A DNA stretch of 64,000 bases from Acidimicrobiales bacterium (GCA_035294085.1 DATGLP010000023.1:98661-162660), one strand, 5' to 3'; positions 43,695 through 53,389 are shown, counted from the first letter of the stretch. A program made the numbers and translations. The notes: a model not told the origin generated them from the letters alone.

Positions 43695-44499
43695 CGCGAG
43701 CGGCGGCGATGAGGCGTCGCAGGGCGCCGATCGCGCAGGCGACGGCGCGCTCGATCCCGGCGTCTCGCCGCTCCCGGGCGCCCGGCAGGTCGAGGTGCTC
43801 GCCGCTCACCTGGTTGCCCGCGACCGCGAGCACCGAGCCGACCCTGCCCTTGAGCACCGCGCCGGCGACGATGAACAGCGCCGCCGTCTCCATCTCCGAG
43901 CAGAGCGCGCCGGCGGCCGTGAAGGCGCGCCAGCGCGCGGCGAGCTCGTCGGCGATCGGCATCCTGCCCGGCTCGTGCTGGCCGTAGAAGGAGTCCTTGG
44001 AGTGCACGACACCGACGCGGTAGGGAGCCGCGAGCTCCGCCGCCGAGGCGGCGAGCGCCTCGAGCACCGCCGGGTGCGCCACGGCGGGGAACTCGAGCGG
44101 GACGTACTGACGCGTCGTCCCCTCGTCCCGGATCGCCCCCGACGCGATGACGAGCTCGCCGATGCTCATGTCCGGCTGCATCGCGCCGCAGGTGCCGATG
44201 CGGACGAAGGTGTGCGCGCCGAGCTGGGCGAGCTCCTCGACGGCGATGGCCGCCGAGGGACCCCCGACGCCGGTCGAGGTCACCGAGACGCGCTCGCCGT
44301 CCAGCTCGCCGGTGAAGGTGCGGAACTCGCGGAAGTGCGCGACCTCGCGCGCGCCGGTGAGGTGCGACGCGACGAGCGGCACGCGCCCGGGGTCGCCGGG
44401 CAGCAGGACGTACCCGCCGACCTCGCCCTGCGCGGCGCGCAGGTGCTCGCGCCGTCCCGGCCGGCGCGAGATGGGGCTCGTCGCGGCGTGGGTGGGCAC
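43687..44499 (-). CDS. udp: Uridine phosphorylase family nucleoside phosphorylase
   Basis: A 270-residue enzyme of the Udp/PNP fold cleaving nucleosides with phosphate. It shows VLLPGDPGRVPLVA (phosphate loop), ISVTSTGVGGPSAAIAVEEL-like region (RVSVTSTGVGGPSAA), FVRIGTCGAMQ and the base/ribose site GALCSEMETAALFIVA. These favour uridine phosphorylase. A GTG at 44508 would add three residues, but TAGCGT lies 7 bases before the GTG at 44499. It converts uridine to uracil and ribose-1-phosphate, feeding the neighbouring uracil degradation operon and perhaps the mutase at 47.8 kb. Confidence 0.88.
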   Translation of the reverse strand: MPTHAATSPISRRPGRREHLRAAQGEVGGYVLLPGDPGRVPLVASHLTGAREVAHFREFRTFTGELDGERVSVTSTGVGGPSAAIAVEELAQLGAHTFVRIGTCGAMQPDMSIGELVIASGAIRDEGTTRQYVPLEFPAVAHPAVLEALAASAAELAAPYRVGVVHSKDSFYGQHEPGRMPIADELAARWRAFTAAGALCSEMETAALFIVAGAVLKGRVGSVLAVAGNQVSGEHLDLPGARERRDAGIERAVACAIGALRRLIAAARVT

Positions 44500-44506
44500 G
44501 GTCGCC

Positions 44507-44512
44507 ACGCTA
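44507..44512 (-). promoter_or_regulatory. -10 box of a probable leaderless udp transcript
   Basis: Minus strand TAGCGT, 7 bases, GTG at 44499. Confidence 0.4.
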
Positions 44513-44624
44513 GGAAGCGGCGTACCGGCTGGTCAACGGGCACCGCAGGACGCCGGGAGCTGCGCGCGACCGTCGGCCGGCGTCCCGCCCCGACACGGGT
44601 CGCGACGCCCGCGGGGGCGGACCG

Positions 44625-45461
44625 GTGACGGGCCGCAGCACCCCGCTCCCGGTCGTCCCGACCCTCACCCTCGCGGAGGCCCTCGCGCAGCGGTGCGCCC
44701 GGGGAGCCTGGCCCGACGGCGCGGTCCGGCGCGTGCGCGACCTCCTCGTCGTCGACGTCGGCACCGCCCTCCTCGTGGTGGCCTGCGACGCCAACGCCGC
44801 GATCGGGAGCAAGCCAGCCGACCACCTCCGCCAGGACCCGGCGCTGACCGGCTACAGCGCCGCGAAGGTGCCCCTCATGGAGGTCCTCGCGGCGGGCGCG
44901 ACGCCGCTCATCGTCGTGGACAACCTCTGCTGCGAGCTCGAGCCGACCGGCCGGGGCATCCTCGCCGGCATCGCCGAGGCGCTGGCGCAGCTCCCCGGCG
45001 GCGGCGTCGTCGTCACCGGCAGCGACGAGACGAACATGCCGACCGTCCAGACCGGCGTGGGCGTGACCGTCCTCGGCGTCGCCCGTCACGGCGAGCTCCT
45101 CCTCGGGCGGGCGCAGCGGGGCGACGCCGTCGCCTGCGTGGGCACACCGAAGGACGGGGTGACCCGCCCCTACCGGGAGGGCGACGCCGACGTCGCCTCC
45201 ATCCGCCACGTCGAGGCCGCGCGCTCGAGCGGCCTCGTGCACGAGCTGCTCCCCGTGGGCAGCCGCGGAGCCGGCTACGAGGCCGGCGAGCTCGCCGCGA
45301 CGGCGGGCCTCGAGCTCGAGGTCGACGCCCTGCCCCCCGTCGACCTCGAGCTCTCCGCGGGCGCCAGCACGTGCTTCCTCGCCGCCGCGCCCCCCGAGCG
45401 CCTCGAGGCGCTCCGGGCCGTCGTCGGCCTGCCCGTCGAGCGCATCGGTCTCCTGCGGTGA
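44625..45461 (+). CDS. AIR-synthase (PurM)-like N-terminal domain protein
   Basis: A 278-residue member of the PurM/SelD/ThiL ATP-binding superfamily. It has LLVVDVGTALLVVACDANAAIGSKPAD (acidic metal/ATP segment), YSAAKVPLMEVLAAGATPLIVVDNLCCE, VVVTGSDETNMPTVQTGVGVTVLGVA and GDAVACVGTPKDG. It is not a true PurM (too short, no C-terminal half). The alpha-ribazole kinase CblS is, as I recall, a PurM-like protein and one possible match; a (pseudo)nucleoside or ribose kinase role in this island is another. It is divergent from udp. Function unassigned. Confidence 0.65.
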   Translation: MTGRSTPLPVVPTLTLAEALAQRCARGAWPDGAVRRVRDLLVVDVGTALLVVACDANAAIGSKPADHLRQDPALTGYSAAKVPLMEVLAAGATPLIVVDNLCCELEPTGRGILAGIAEALAQLPGGGVVVTGSDETNMPTVQTGVGVTVLGVARHGELLLGRAQRGDAVACVGTPKDGVTRPYREGDADVASIRHVEAARSSGLVHELLPVGSRGAGYEAGELAATAGLELEVDALPPVDLELSAGASTCFLAAAPPERLEALRAVVGLPVERIGLLR

Positions 45462-45525
45462 GGCGCGTCCCCGCCTCGCCGGCGAGCGCGCGCCTCGGCG
45501 CCCAGCTCCCGGGAGCGCTCGCCGA

Positions 45526-45531
45526 TAGGGT
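45526..45531 (+). promoter_or_regulatory. -10 box of a probable leaderless lysR transcript
   Basis: TAGGGT, 7 bases, ATG at 45539. Confidence 0.45.
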
Positions 45532-45538
45532 CTTGCTT

Positions 45539-46450
45539 ATGCCGCCGATGAACGTCTCCCTGCGGCTCCTGCGGGCCTTCGTCGCCGTGGGCCGGGAGGG
45601 CAACGTGCGGCGGGCAGCGGCTCGCCTCTTCGTCTCGCAGCCCTCCCTCTCGCAGGACATACGCCGCCTCGAGCGCCACGTCGGCGTGCCGCTGTTCGTC
45701 CGCGGACCCCAGGGAATGACGCTCACGCAGCCCGGCGAGGAGCTCCTCCGCTGCGTCGAGACCGCCCTCGTGCTCATCGACCGGGGCGTGGACCAGGCCC
45801 GCAGCGTCGCCACGACCCGCAAGACCCGCCTCCTCCTCGCCTTCAGCCCGAGCGTCGGCAACCGGCTCATGCCGGCGCTGCTCCCGCTCCTCGAGCGTCG
45901 GCTCGCCGACGTCGTCGTCGACGAGCGCGAGGTCGACACGGGCGAGGTCGGCCCGGGCGTGCGCGACGGTCGCTTCGACGTCGGGCTCGCGCACTGCCCC
46001 TCCCTCGAGGACGGGCTCGTCGTGACCACCTTGGTCGAGGAGCCGCTGTGCGCGGCCCTCGCCGCGACGCACCCGGCGGCACGCCGATCGAGCGTCTCCC
46101 TCGCCGAGCTCGAGGGCCTCGACCTGCTGCTGTGGCCGCGGGAGACGGCGCCGGAGTACTTCGACCGCATCCTCGCCATCTGCCGCCAGGCGGGCACGGA
46201 CCCCAAGGTGGTCCAGGGCGCGCGCCGCGCCGTGATCCGCTCCTACCTGCTCGCCGAGGGGCGCACCTTCTGCCTGCTCCCCGCGTCGACGGCCGTCCTG
46301 CGGGTGCCTGGCGTCTCCTTCGTCCCGATCGCCGACGGCCACGCCGCCATCCCGCTGATGGCGATCCGGCGGGCCGAGGAGCACCGGCCCGAGGTCCTCG
46401 CCGTCGAGGACATCGCTCGCGAGCAGGGGCGGGCGCTGCTCGGCGCGTAG
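45539..46450 (+). CDS. LysR-family transcriptional regulator
   Basis: A 303-residue regulator. The N-terminal winged helix-turn-helix (residues ~5-65) reads LRLLRAFVAVGREGNVRRAAARLFVSQPSLSQDIRRLERHVGVPLF. The effector domain (~92-295) contains LLLAFSPSVGNRLMPALLPLLE and VGLAHCPSLEDGLVVTTLVEEPLCAALAATHP. A local target is likely, for example the udp/PurM-like genes or the psuG/ABC divergent region, but no T-N11-A box could be assigned with certainty. Confidence 0.92.
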   Translation: MPPMNVSLRLLRAFVAVGREGNVRRAAARLFVSQPSLSQDIRRLERHVGVPLFVRGPQGMTLTQPGEELLRCVETALVLIDRGVDQARSVATTRKTRLLLAFSPSVGNRLMPALLPLLERRLADVVVDEREVDTGEVGPGVRDGRFDVGLAHCPSLEDGLVVTTLVEEPLCAALAATHPAARRSSVSLAELEGLDLLLWPRETAPEYFDRILAICRQAGTDPKVVQGARRAVIRSYLLAEGRTFCLLPASTAVLRVPGVSFVPIADGHAAIPLMAIRRAEEHRPEVLAVEDIAREQGRALLGA

Positions 46451-46542
46451 CGCGCGACCGAGCACCACGGCGTTGGCGACCCGGCGACGGCTAACCTGAG
46501 GGGCCCGAGCGCACGCGACCTGCGAGGAGATGGAGGACGACG

Positions 46543-47715
<1,173 letters not shown>

Positions 47716-47770
47716 CCGAGGGCCGGTCCGGGCCCCGCCCCCTCGCCGCCCCCTGGCGCACGGGCGTGCC

Positions 47771-49441
47771 GTGACCCGTGGGCCTCGCCGCGAGGAGGTG
47801 GCGGCCTGGATCGCGGCCGACCCCGACCCGACGACGCGCGCCGAGCTTCGGGCGCTCCTCGAGCGCGGCGACGAGGAGGCGCTCGCCGAGCGCTTCGCCC
47901 GGCCGCTCGGCTTCGGCACCGCGGGGCTGCGCGGGCCCGTCGGCGCGGGACCGGCGCGGATGAACCGCCTCGTCGTGCGGCGCGCCGCCGCCGGGCTGGC
48001 GCGCTTCCTCGGCGAGGGCCGCGGGTGGGCCGGCGGCGTCGTCGTGGGCCACGACGCGCGCCGCCACTCCTCGTGCTTCGCTGCCGACGTCTCGCAGGTC
48101 CTGTCGGCGGCGGGCGTCCCGGTGCTCCTCCTCCCCCGGCCGCTCCCCACGCCGCTCACGGCCTTCGCCGTGCGCCACCTCCGGGCGGCGGCCGGCGTGA
48201 TGGTCACGGCGAGCCACAACCCGCCCGGCGACAACGGGCTCAAGATCTACCTCGCCGACGGCGCCCTCGCCGCGCCGCCGGAGGAGGGCGAGATCGCCCG
48301 CGCCATCGAGGCGGCGAGCCCGCCGCCGACCGGGCGCCGCGCGGCCCCGGTGGAGGTGCTCGACGAGGAGTCGCTCGTTCGCGCCTACGCAGACGCCGTC
48401 CTCAAGGTACTCACCCCCGGCGGGGCGCGTGCGCTGCGGATCGTCTACACGCCCCTGCACGGCGTCGGCGGGCTGCTCCTGCCTCGGCTCCTCGCCGCGG
48501 CCGGGTTCCCGCCGGCCGAGACGGTGCGCGAGCAGGAGGCGCCGGACCCGGACTTCCCGACCGTGCCGCTCCCGAACCCCGAGGAGCCGAGCGCGCTGGC
48601 GCTCGCCCTCGAGCAGGCGGCGAGCGTCGGCGCGGACGTCGTGCTCGCCAACGACCCCGATGCCGATCGGCTGGCACTGGCGCTGCCCGCCCCGGACGGC
48701 TGGCGGGCGCTCACCGGCGACGAGCTCGGCATCCTGCTCGCCGAGCACCTCCTGCGGGCTTCGAGCGGGCCCGGCCGCGTCGTCGCGACGACGGTCGCCT
48801 CCTCGAGGATGCTCGGCGCCCTCGCCGCGCAGGCCGGCGTCGCCTACGAGGAGACGCCGACCGGCTTCAAGTGGATCGCCCGGGCGGCTCGTCGGCACGT
48901 CGGCGCTCGCCTGCTCTTCGGGTACGAGGAGGCGCTCGGGTACGCGGCGTGCGACGCGGTCGCCGACAAGGACGGGATCAGCGCCGCGCTCGTCGCCGCC
49001 GAGCTCGCCGCGAGCGCCAAGGCGGCGGGGCGCTCGCTCCTCGAGCTCCTCGATGCGCTGGCCGAGCGCCTCGGGGTGCACGCCGGCACCCACTGGTCCC
49101 TGCGCCGGGAGGGGTCCGACGGCGCCCGGGAGATCGCCGCCATCCTCGCCGAGCTGCGGACGGCGCCGCCGCGCGCCTTCGGCCCGCTGCGCGTCCTCGC
49201 CGCCGTCGACCTGGCCGCGGGCCGCGGCTCGATGCCGCCGACGGACGCGATCGTCTTCGAGCTCGAGCGGGGCGCGCGCGTCGTCGTCCGCCCGAGCGGT
49301 ACGGAGCCGAAGCTCAAGGCCTACCTCGAGGTCCGCACGCCCCCGCCCGGGCACGCCGGCCTCGCCGGTGCGCGCCGGGAGGCGACGACCGTCCTCGAGG
49401 AGCTGCGCGCCGCCGTCGCCGAGCGCCTCGGCAGCCGCTAG
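47771..49441 (+). CDS. Phosphohexomutase / phosphopentomutase (PGM2-like)
   Basis: A 556-residue alpha-D-phosphohexomutase. It shows LGFGTAGLRGPVGAGPARMN, the phospho-Ser loop VMVTASHNPPGDNGLKIY (~145), metal loop LANDPDADRLALAL, sugar loop FGYEEALGYA and phosphate loop RPSGTEPKLKAYLE. The FGTAGLRG start and length (~550-580) mark the group with PgcA and PGM2, some of which interconvert ribose-1- and ribose-5-phosphate. With uridine phosphorylase nearby, a phosphopentomutase role is attractive; phosphoglucomutase is the default. Confidence 0.9.
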   Translation: MTRGPRREEVAAWIAADPDPTTRAELRALLERGDEEALAERFARPLGFGTAGLRGPVGAGPARMNRLVVRRAAAGLARFLGEGRGWAGGVVVGHDARRHSSCFAADVSQVLSAAGVPVLLLPRPLPTPLTAFAVRHLRAAAGVMVTASHNPPGDNGLKIYLADGALAAPPEEGEIARAIEAASPPPTGRRAAPVEVLDEESLVRAYADAVLKVLTPGGARALRIVYTPLHGVGGLLLPRLLAAAGFPPAETVREQEAPDPDFPTVPLPNPEEPSALALALEQAASVGADVVLANDPDADRLALALPAPDGWRALTGDELGILLAEHLLRASSGPGRVVATTVASSRMLGALAAQAGVAYEETPTGFKWIARAARRHVGARLLFGYEEALGYAACDAVADKDGISAALVAAELAASAKAAGRSLLELLDALAERLGVHAGTHWSLRREGSDGAREIAAILAELRTAPPRAFGPLRVLAAVDLAAGRGSMPPTDAIVFELERGARVVVRPSGTEPKLKAYLEVRTPPPGHAGLAGARREATTVLEELRAAVAERLGSR

Positions 49442-49462
49442 CTGCGAGCCCGACCGCCGCCG

Positions 49463-49490
49463 TCAACCCGTCGGCACGGCGCGCCGTTAG
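49463..49490 (+). promoter_or_regulatory. sigma-28-like promoter before a methyltransferase gene
   Basis: TCAACCCG, 12 bases, GCCGTTAG: the -10 is identical to those before flgB and flhA, and the -35 shares TCAAC with flhA. Here the -10 is only 19 bases before the start codon, with a GAGGAG ribosome site between. The site lies ~18 kb from the flagellar locus. Confidence 0.65.
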
Positions 49491-49509
49491 CCACGGGCGA
49501 GGAGCGCCG

Positions 49510-50178
49510 ATGGCCGATGTCGACACCGGAGCGCGCCGGCCGCTCGAGGCCGCGCACGACCCCTACTTCGTCCAGCGCGTCCCGGTGCACGCCGAGCTCG
49601 CGCGCGTGCCGCGCCTCGAGGTCTTCCGGCGCATCCTCGCCGGTAGGCGCGTGCTGCACGTCGGCTGCGCCGACTGGCCGATCACCGACGTGCGGTCGAA
49701 CCTCCACGTCCAGCTCGACCCGGTCTGCGCGCGCCTCGACGGCGTCGACCCCCACGCGCAGGCCACGGCGGCGATCCGTCCGTTCGTGCGCGGCGAGCTG
49801 TACACGAGCCTGCGGGAGGTGTCCGCCAGCTACGACGTCGTGCTCGTCCCCGAGGTGCTCGAGCACGTCGGCAACCCCGAGGGCTTCCTCGCCGAGCTCG
49901 ACGCGATCGACGCTCCCGAGGTCCTCATCACGGTCCCCGACGCCTACTCCTGCCGGGGCTTCTTCGACTACCTGCCCGGCGAGAAGACCTTCGTCGAGGT
50001 CGTGCACCCTGACCACAACTGCTGGTTCACGCCCTACACGCTCGTGAACACGATCCGCAAGTACACGCCCTGGACGGTCGAGAGCGTCTGGTTCATCAAC
50101 GCCATCTCGCTCATGGCCGTCGCGTCGCGGCGCGCTCGACGGGACCCGCCTAGGGACCTTGGCCCCTTCGGGCAGTGA
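49510..50178 (+). CDS. Class I SAM-dependent methyltransferase, flagellar-promoter linked
   Basis: A 222-residue protein. SAM motif I is RRVLHVGCADWPITD (~48-62), motif II-like HVQLDPVCARLDGVD, and the motif-IV region SYDVVLVPEVLEHVGNPEGFLAELD. The C-terminal part (HPDHNCWFTPYTLVNTIRKY) is typical of methyltransferases found with polysaccharide or flagellin glycosylation genes. Its sigma-28-like promoter suggests co-expression with the flagellar filament. Methylation of a flagellin glycan or of flagellin itself is inferred, not shown. Confidence 0.85.
   Translation: MADVDTGARRPLEAAHDPYFVQRVPVHAELARVPRLEVFRRILAGRRVLHVGCADWPITDVRSNLHVQLDPVCARLDGVDPHAQATAAIRPFVRGELYTSLREVSASYDVVLVPEVLEHVGNPEGFLAELDAIDAPEVLITVPDAYSCRGFFDYLPGEKTFVEVVHPDHNCWFTPYTLVNTIRKYTPWTVESVWFINAISLMAVASRRARRDPPRDLGPFGQ
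50153..50166. promoter_or_regulatory. DosR-like palindromic box A
   Basis: GGGACCTTGGCCCC, a near-palindrome lying in the last codons of the methyltransferase gene. It is followed 8 bases later by a second, related box. Confidence 0.4.
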
Positions 50179-50188
50179 CCTTCGGCAC
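50175..50188. promoter_or_regulatory. DosR-like palindromic box B
   Basis: GTGACCTTCGGCAC, overlapping the methyltransferase stop codon. Its core ACCTTCGGC recurs inverted at 53390 and 56575. It may serve the STAS gene 113 bases downstream. Confidence 0.45.
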
Positions 50189-50301
50189 TTCAGCGCGAGG
50201 ATCAGGCGGGCTGGAATGGGGCCGTCCGGCGCCGGGCAGCGGCCGCCGGAGCAGCCTCCGAGCAGCCGTGGGGCGCGAGGTGGTGCGGAGCGAGGGCGGA
50301 G

Positions 50302-50685
50302 ATGGGCGCAGTCGGTGCACGCGGACGACGCATCGAGCCGCTGTCGGCGAGCATGCACGTCGCCGGCCCGGTGGCGACGATCGCCCTCTCGGGCGAGCTC
50401 GACCGCTCGAGCATCGGGCGCTTCTGGCGCTTCCTCCTGCCCGCCCACCGACCGGGGATCGACCGAGTCGTCCTCGACCTCGACCGCCTCGCCTTCCTGG
50501 ACTCCGCCGGACTCGTCGAGATCCTGCGGGCGGCCGGCGACCTGCGGCGGCTCGGCGCCGAGCTCGTCGTGGCCCGGCCGACGCGCTCGACCCGCCGGCT
50601 CCTCGAGGTCACCGGGGTCGCGGGGCGGCTCTCGATCGAGCCCCCCCTGCGCTCGCTCGACGACGTCGCCCCGCGGGCCTCCTGA
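50302..50685 (+). CDS. STAS-domain protein (anti-sigma factor antagonist-like)
   Basis: A 127-residue single STAS domain: VATIALSGELDRSSIGRFWRFL, then DRVVLDLDRLAFLDSAGLVEILRAA with the phosphorylatable Ser in the LDSAGL loop (~72), then LGAELVVARPTRSTRRLLEVTGV. Such proteins bind anti-sigma kinases of the RsbW/SpoIIAB type. No kinase or sigma gene is adjacent. The start follows GAGGGCGGAG. The neighbouring kinase at 50.8-52.7 kb is convergent. Confidence 0.88.
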   Translation: MGAVGARGRRIEPLSASMHVAGPVATIALSGELDRSSIGRFWRFLLPAHRPGIDRVVLDLDRLAFLDSAGLVEILRAAGDLRRLGAELVVARPTRSTRRLLEVTGVAGRLSIEPPLRSLDDVAPRAS

Positions 50686-50705
50686 GGTCACGCCCGCTCG
50701 CCGTG

Positions 50706-50720
50706 GCCCGCGAGGCGGGC
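50706..50720. terminator. Hairpin between convergent STAS and kinase genes
   Basis: GCCCGC-GAG-GCGGGC, a perfect 6-base-pair stem with a 3-base loop in the 69-base convergent gap. There is no U-tract, so it may be a weak bidirectional terminator. Confidence 0.4.
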
Positions 50721-50754
50721 TCGCCCGGGCGCGCCGCCGGCCCCGTTGCTCGTG

Positions 50755-52656
50755 TCAGGCCTGGACGGTGTCCGGAACCTTGCCCGTGAGCGGCGCACGC
50801 CAGCGCAGCAGCGTGCCCCCTCCCGGCCGGCGCGCCACCTCGAAGCTGCCGCCGAGCGCGAGGGCTCGCTCGTGCAGGTTGCCGAGCCCGCTCGTGCGGG
50901 CGGCGGCGGCGATGCCCACCCCGTCGTCGCCGATCTCGACGACGAGCTCCTCGCCGGCTTGGACCGAGACCTCGACGCGGCTCGCCCGGGCGTGGCGGAC
51001 CGCGTTGGAGAGTCCCTCCGACACGACCGCCACGGCGTGCGAGGCGACCTCCTCCGGCACGGCGGCGTCCACGACGCCCTCGAAGCGCACCGCCGGCATG
51101 AAGCCCAGCCCGCCCGCCGCCTGCTGCGCGAGCGAGAGGATCTCGGACTTGAGCCCCGGGCGAGGACCGAAGTGGTGCGAGAGGCCGAAGATGGTCGTGC
51201 GTATCTCGCCGATCGTGGCATCGAGCTCGTCGATCACCGCGTCGACGCGTTCGCGCACGTCCGGGTCGCGAAGCAGCGGCCGCATGCTCTGCAGGCGCAT
51301 GCCCGACGCGAACAGCCGCTGGATGACGAGGTCGTGGAGGTCGCGGGCGATCCGGTCCCGGTCGCCGATCAGCATGAGGCGCTCGCGGTCCTCGCGCGTC
51401 CGACTGAGCTCGATCGTCACCGACGCCTGGTCGGCGAGGTTCGAGACGGCGGCCACCTCGTCGGGCGACCACTGCGTCCCGTAGCGCAGGCAGCACAGCG
51501 CCCCGGCGACGCCGGAGGCCGAGGCGAGGGGTGCTGCGAGCACGGAGGCGGCCGGACAGGCCGCGCCCGCCGGGAGCCGCTGGCCCGCGACGCCTCCCGT
51601 CTCGGCGACCCGCCGGAGCAGGTCGCGCTCGAGCGGCCCGAACGCCTCGAGGAGCGCCGAGTCGCCCTCCTTGGCGAGGACCTCGAGGCTCCCGCCGTCG
51701 TGGACGAGGACCATCGCCGCCGCGACCTCGACGAGGTCACCGGCGTGCCGGCAGATCGTCCGCAACGTGTGCTCCATCGGGTCGCCGGCGAGCAGGCTGA
51801 GGCGCACCTCGGCCGTGATGCCGTGCTGGCGCCGGAGACGGCGCTCCTCGGCGAAGAGCCGGCGCACCTCGGCCTCGTCGCGCTTGCGATCGGCGATGTC
51901 CCGGATGATCGCCGAGAAGCCCCGCACCTCTCCGGCGGCGTCCCGTATCGCCGCGAGCGACAGGGCCACGTCGATCCGGCTGCCGTCTCGCGCCGTCCAG
52001 CAGGCGTCGACGCGCGCCGGCCGGCCCGTGGCGAGGATCGAGGCGAGGACCTCCTCGAACTCGCCAGCAGCCTGCTCGTCGAAGAGCACCCCGAGGTCGC
52101 GCCCGACCATCTCGTCGGATCGGTAGCCGAAGAGCTCCTCGGCCGCCGGGTTCCAGCCCGTGACGACCCCCGCTCGCGTGCACGAGACGAGGGCATCGGG
52201 GCTCGACTGGACGAAGGCAGCGAGCAGCGCCTCGGCCTCGGGCTCGCCCGGTGCCGTCCCGCCGCGCACGACGGCCACGGCGAGGCCGGTCGACCCCGCG
52301 AGGACGGGCACGACCCGGACGTCGGCGCGCCGAATGCGGCTGCCCGCCCCCGCCGACGCGCCGGCGGCCCGCCCCCCGTCGCCGGGACCGCCGCGCTCGC
52401 TCCCGAGGTCGCCGCAGGCCCGCTCGTACGAAGCGACGAGGTCGTCGATCGCCCGGTTCACGAGCTGCGCCCGCTCCTGCCCGAAGAGCCGCTCGGCGGC
52501 GCGGTTCGCGGCGACGACCGTCCCGTCCCCATCGACGAGGAGCGCGGCGTCACGGACGAGCTCGATGACCGGTTCGAGGCCGCTCGCCAGGGCGACCGGA
52601 TCCACCTGCGTAGCGAGCCCCGTCCGCTCCTGCCGGGTCGGCCACCCGAGGCTCAC
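50755..52656 (-). CDS. DevS-like sensor histidine kinase (PAS-PAS-GAF-HisKA_3-HATPase)
   Basis: A 633-residue kinase without membrane helices. PAS1 is at ~28-90 (ALLVDGDGTVVAANRAAERLFG). PAS2 is at ~145-265 (PDALVSCTRAGVVTGWNPAAEELFGY...GFSAIIRDI). A GAF-type domain spans ~290-425. HisKA_3 has the phospho-His in DRIARDLHDLVIQRLFASGMRLQ (~437), the form seen in DevS/DosT. HATPase_c has VSEGLSNAVRHARA and IGDDGVGI...GLGNLHERA. Start choice: TAGCGC lies 7 bases before GTG 52656; GTG 52662 is an alternative. Its probable partner upstream is a degenerate receiver. Confidence 0.9.
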   Translation of the reverse strand: MSLGWPTRQERTGLATQVDPVALASGLEPVIELVRDAALLVDGDGTVVAANRAAERLFGQERAQLVNRAIDDLVASYERACGDLGSERGGPGDGGRAAGASAGAGSRIRRADVRVVPVLAGSTGLAVAVVRGGTAPGEPEAEALLAAFVQSSPDALVSCTRAGVVTGWNPAAEELFGYRSDEMVGRDLGVLFDEQAAGEFEEVLASILATGRPARVDACWTARDGSRIDVALSLAAIRDAAGEVRGFSAIIRDIADRKRDEAEVRRLFAEERRLRRQHGITAEVRLSLLAGDPMEHTLRTICRHAGDLVEVAAAMVLVHDGGSLEVLAKEGDSALLEAFGPLERDLLRRVAETGGVAGQRLPAGAACPAASVLAAPLASASGVAGALCCLRYGTQWSPDEVAAVSNLADQASVTIELSRTREDRERLMLIGDRDRIARDLHDLVIQRLFASGMRLQSMRPLLRDPDVRERVDAVIDELDATIGEIRTTIFGLSHHFGPRPGLKSEILSLAQQAAGGLGFMPAVRFEGVVDAAVPEEVASHAVAVVSEGLSNAVRHARASRVEVSVQAGEELVVEIGDDGVGIAAAARTSGLGNLHERALALGGSFEVARRPGGGTLLRWRAPLTGKVPDTVQA

Positions 52657-52663
52657 GACCACC

Positions 52664-52669
52664 GCGCTA
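52664..52669 (-). promoter_or_regulatory. Possible -10 box of a leaderless kinase transcript
   Basis: Minus strand TAGCGC, 7 bases, GTG at 52656. The last base deviates from TANNNT. Confidence 0.3.
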
Positions 52670-52871
52670 GCGACATGCCCCGCGCCTTGCCACCGGCAGC
52701 CGGCACAGCCCCTGGCGATCCATGCGGCTCGCCCTCCGTCGGTCGTCACTCGCCGGCGTACCCGAGGGCGCCGGCCGGCCTGCCCCTCCGGGCAGACTAC
52801 GTCCCCAGCCGCGGCTCGGCAATCCCGAGCTTCTCCCCAGGCGATCCACTCCCGCGCCGCTCGCCGCAGCG

Positions 52872-53357
52872 TCAGCAGACGGCGCCGGAGGACGCCGGTC
52901 CCGCCACCGGGCCGCCCGGCCCCGGTGCGCCGAGCCCGAGGGCGGACGGATCCGCCTCGGGCGCGCCGAGGTCGGCGAGACCGCCGCGGTCCTCGGCGAG
53001 CGCGCGGATCGCGGCGAGGAGCTGGTTGCCCCGGATCTGCTTCAGCACCCAGCCGGCGGCGCCCGCCCGCAGGGCCGCCGCGATCGCCGGCCGGTCCGCG
53101 TACGCGTACAGCAGGAGGCAGGCCGTCCCCGGTCGCGCCGAGAGGACCCGTCGGCACAGCTCGGCACCGCCGGCGAGGGGCGCCGGGACGTCCAGCACGG
53201 CGATGTCGGGCTCGGCGCGCGCGACGGCGGCGGCGAGCTCCTCGCCCGCGGTGACGGCCGCCACCACGGTGAGGTCCGCCTCGGCCTCGATGACCTCGAC
53301 GAGCGCGTCCCGCACCGCCGCGCTCTGCGACGCGAGGACGACGCGGATGCGCACCAC
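52872..53357 (-). CDS. Degenerate receiver-only response regulator
   Basis: A 161-residue protein resembling the receiver domain of NarL/DevR regulators. The phosphoacceptor-type Asp is kept (PDIAVLDVPAPLAGG, ~54), as is the Lys (AAGWVLKQIRG, ~106). The N-terminal acidic pair (normally VDDH) reads RVVLASQSAAVRDAL, and the Thr/Ser position reads LLLYAYADRPA. The last ~40 residues are Gly/Pro/Ala-rich. There is no LuxR-type helix-turn-helix in any frame downstream. It probably acts by protein contact. A DosR-like box lies 32 bases before its start. Confidence 0.85.
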   Translation of the reverse strand: MVRIRVVLASQSAAVRDALVEVIEAEADLTVVAAVTAGEELAAAVARAEPDIAVLDVPAPLAGGAELCRRVLSARPGTACLLLYAYADRPAIAAALRAGAAGWVLKQIRGNQLLAAIRALAEDRGGLADLGAPEADPSALGLGAPGPGGPVAGPASSGAVC

Positions 53358-53389
53358 GTCAGCCTGGGGCCCCGCCCCGCGCGTGATCA

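Noticed and set aside
52657..52871. Hidden LuxR-type helix-turn-helix downstream of the receiver, split by a frameshift
   Set aside because: None of the three minus-strand frames in this 215-base gap shows the LuxR HTH pattern; the gap looks non-coding.
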